Source: Planctomycetaceae bacterium (GTDB lineage Bacteria > Planctomycetota > Planctomycetia > Pirellulales > Thermoguttaceae). Taken from it: a stretch of 7,370 nucleotides of DNA. The stretch covers positions 1 to 7,370 of the forward strand of contig WRMR01000249.1 of NCBI GenBank assembly GCA_009776995.1, written 5' to 3'. Each line of letters opens with the position of its first letter. The first letter of the stretch is position 1. The notes below the pieces were generated by a model, which was not told where the DNA came from, made no database searches, and saw only the letters and a program-made list of their open reading frames with translations. This document shows, piece after piece, positions 5,168 through 7,370 of the stretch. Made by a program: the position numbers and the translations under genes.

Positions 5168-5196
5168 TTATCCAAAATGCCAAAATACGGTATAAT
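5168..5196 (+). promoter_or_regulatory. Promoter of the TetR-family gene
   Basis: A perfect TATAAT at 5191-5196 is preceded after 17 bases by a weak -35, TTATCC (5168-5173). Transcription would start near 5203. The leader of about 40 bases holds GGAGAGG (5229-5235) six bases before the ATG at 5242. A poor -35 with a perfect -10 is common in regulated promoters. Confidence 0.5.
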
Positions 5197-5241
5197 ATTG
5201 TGTGCATTCGCTTTTGCTGGAATAATATGGAGAGGTGGCTG

Positions 5242-5841
5242 ATGACCATTCTTGTCGATCACGAGCAAAGAAAGGTGACGATACTTGAAAACGCGTTTGC
5301 CCTGTTTGCCGAAGAAGGGTATGACGGAGTGACGTACCAGAAAATCGCCGATCGTTGCCAGCTTTCGCGGACGTCGATTTATAAGTATTTTCAGAATAAA
5401 GAACAGATATTCGACTACGCCATCAAGCAAGCGACGGGCAAAATGGAGTTGCTCTACCAGCGGATACGTGACCGAAAAGACTGGTCGTCGCTTGAAAAAC
5501 TACAACGATTTTTGCACGTTTTGGCCAAGACACTCGATGAAAATCGCGTATTCCTTGTGGTTTTGCTGGAATACCTGATTTCACAAAAGCAAGCCGGCAA
5601 TGATATTCGCCGCAAAGTCCGCCGCCATACGCTCGGCATCAAATTTGTCCTGAACTTCATGTTGCGGGAAGCCATTAACAATCAAGATATTACCGTTGAC
5701 ATCGAACCGGCAAAGCTCACCAATCACCTGTACGGCATTCTGGAATCGCTTGTTTTGAACCTCACTATCACCGATATGCTTGACTGGCGCGACGCCGTTA
5801 CGATGATTGACGACTATTTCGATAAACTTTGCCATAAATGA
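5242..5841 (+). CDS. TetR/AcrR-family transcriptional regulator
   Basis: This 199-residue protein has the standard TetR layout and length. The N-terminal DNA-binding domain is clear: ILENAFALFAEEGYDGVTYQ, then the helix-turn-helix IADRCQLSRTSIYKYFQNKE (residues 35-54), with the hallmark YKYF recognition-helix end and NKEQIF. The rest is an all-helical ligand and dimer domain that is too divergent to predict an effector. TetR proteins are usually repressors released by a small molecule. The start at 5242 is chosen for its Shine-Dalgarno GGAGAGG six bases upstream; an in-frame ATG at 5227 would place the ribosome site inside the gene. Upstream lie a promoter and a dyad that may be its own operator. 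Downstream, ndk follows after 87 bases holding an inverted repeat. No efflux or catabolic target gene is beside it, so its regulon is unknown. Confidence 0.92.
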   Translation: MTILVDHEQRKVTILENAFALFAEEGYDGVTYQKIADRCQLSRTSIYKYFQNKEQIFDYAIKQATGKMELLYQRIRDRKDWSSLEKLQRFLHVLAKTLDENRVFLVVLLEYLISQKQAGNDIRRKVRRHTLGIKFVLNFMLREAINNQDITVDIEPAKLTNHLYGILESLVLNLTITDMLDWRDAVTMIDDYFDKLCHK

Positions 5842-5848
5842 AATTTCA

Positions 5849-5908
5849 CACAAAGTGAGCAGAGGATGCAAAGTTTTTTTATTCTTTGCGGTCTTTGCGC
5901 TCTCTGTG
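5849..5908. repeat. CACAAAG/CTTTGCG inverted repeat between tetR-like gene and ndk
   Basis: Two 25-base arms, 5849-5873 (starts CACAAAG, ends GCAAAG) and 5884-5908 (starts CTTTGCG, ends CTGTG), are inverted copies matching at 18 of 25 positions around a T-rich 10-base loop. The words match the family at 47-115. It fills most of the gap before ndk, could act as an mRNA hairpin or attenuator, and creates a spurious upstream ATG (5866) in frame with ndk. Confidence 0.7.
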
Positions 5909-5928
5909 GGAAACAAGAAAACACACTT

Positions 5929-6381
5929 ATGATGACACAAAGGACTCTGGTTCTCATCAAGCCGGATGCGATTCAGCGTGGGCTGAGCGGCGAAATCATT
6001 GCGCGTTTTGAGCGAAAAGGTCTGAAAATTGTCGCAATAAAAATGTTGCAAGTCACCCCGGAACTTGCCCACCGGCATTATGCCGAACACGTCGGAAAAC
6101 CTTTTTACCCGGCACTTGTTGAGTATGTGACCGGTTCGCCAGCCATTGCGATGGTCATCTCCGGACCGGAGGCCATTACGGTTGTGCGACTGATGGTCGG
6201 CCCGACGAATGGTCTGGCCGCCCCGCCCGGCACGATTCGCGGTGATTTCAGTACGAGTCACCGGCTCAACCTGCTCCACGCTTCGGACAGCGAAGCCTCC
6301 GCCGAACAGGAAATCGCTGCGTTTTTCGACGTATCGGAAATTTTCGACTACGACTTGGAACTCGCACATTGGTTCCGTTAG
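5929..6381 (+). CDS. ndk: Nucleoside diphosphate kinase
   Basis: The enzyme moves the gamma-phosphate from ATP to NDPs and dNDPs through a phosphohistidine, balancing nucleotide pools in the cytoplasm. The protein has about 150 residues, the normal length. Family marks run end to end: RTLVLIKPDAIQRGL near the N-terminus, the Kpn-loop area VGPTNGLAAPPGTIRGDF (residues about 90-107) and the active-site segment NLLHASDSEAS with the catalytic His (117 counting from 5929). Bacterial enzymes usually have HGSDS, so the HASDS here is a mild variant. Tandem ATGs at 5929 and 5932 both fit; neither has a good Shine-Dalgarno. An in-frame ATG at 5866 is rejected because it would translate the intergenic repeat as an extra N-terminus with no family counterpart. 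holB follows 113 bases downstream in the same direction, so the pair may be co-transcribed for DNA precursor supply and replication. Confidence 0.95.
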   Translation: MMTQRTLVLIKPDAIQRGLSGEIIARFERKGLKIVAIKMLQVTPELAHRHYAEHVGKPFYPALVEYVTGSPAIAMVISGPEAITVVRLMVGPTNGLAAPPGTIRGDFSTSHRLNLLHASDSEASAEQEIAAFFDVSEIFDYDLELAHWFR

Positions 6382-6402
6382 AATGATGCTTGGGCTTGCA
6401 TC

Positions 6403-6424
6403 CCGTTAGCGATGAATCGCTCGG
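6403..6424. repeat. Small hairpin between ndk and holB
   Basis: CCG-TT-AGCGA (6403-6412) pairs with TCGCT-CGG (6417-6424) around a TGAA tetraloop, giving 8 bp with a two-base bulge. No T-run follows, so complete termination between ndk and holB is unlikely; it may process or stabilise mRNA. Confidence 0.45.
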
Positions 6425-6494
6425 TAATAATCGCGGCGCAGCGAAATTTTTATCCGCCTTCCGCAACCGGTATCCCCCGTACAAATATCCAACC

Positions 6495-7370
<876 letters not shown>

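Larger units (their letters stand above)
4871..5241. other. AT-rich divergent control region
   Basis: The region separates the HEAT+TPR gene (leftward) from the TetR gene (rightward). It contains a direct repeat (4902-4963), a minus-strand TATAAT (4967-4962) with only a poor -35, a dyad (5118-5152) and a good plus-strand promoter (5168-5196). GAATATTC at 4990-4997 is a short palindrome. No gene is supported. A TetR-family protein often controls its own divergent region, so operators are expected here, but none is proven. Confidence 0.6.

Noticed and set aside
5866..5928. Upstream ATG extending ndk by 21 residues
   Set aside because: The extension translates the intergenic inverted repeat and has no counterpart in the kinase family.
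5581..6369. Minus-strand open frame (262 codons) across the end of the TetR gene and ndk
   Set aside because: It is antisense to two clearly conserved proteins and crosses the intergenic hairpin; no family features.

Overview
The window carries six protein genes I can support, one of them cut by the right edge, separated by unusually long intergenic stretches full of short repeats. The best guess for the source is a bacterium of the Planctomycetota or a close relative. This is inferred from the HEAT-repeat lipoprotein with an acidic C-terminal 'DYGNDVxxWxxYL' segment, the HEAT+TPR protein, the Tat-leader sugar-phosphate isomerase, the poor Shine-Dalgarno usage and the loose gene spacing. No rRNA or marker gene is present to settle it.

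Layout. 1-354: repeats only (a CACAAAG-type hairpin, a four-copy 21-bp tandem array and a 14-bp tandem repeat that supplies the stop codon of the next gene). 355-1341 (-): extended-SDR nucleotide-sugar epimerase/dehydratase, with a good sigma70-like promoter at 1458-1486. 1728-2327 (+): RpiB/LacA/LacB-type sugar-phosphate isomerase with a twin-arginine leader and a second, internal start behind a textbook AGGAGG. 2478-3254 (+): HEAT-repeat lipoprotein with its own promoter and a dyad at the expected transcription start. 3255-4177: 920 bases without a recognisable gene, but with a promoter-like pair, a terminator-like hairpin, a pair of 14-bp inverted repeats and scraps of minus-strand reading frame. 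4178-4870 (-): HEAT+TPR protein. 4871-5241: AT-rich divergent control region with a 40-bp-spaced direct repeat and a dyad. 5242-5841 (+): TetR-family repressor. 5929-6381 (+): nucleoside diphosphate kinase. 6495-7370 (+): DNA polymerase III delta prime subunit, lacking its C-terminus.

The only functionally coherent block is ndk-holB (dNTP supply and replication clamp loading), with a TetR regulator just upstream in the same direction. The remaining genes look like single transcription units. I see no defence system, CRISPR array, intact IS or biosynthetic cluster. The points most worth a second look are the two-start RpiB-like protein with altered active-site histidines and the promoter/terminator-bracketed gene-free segment at about 3490-4130.
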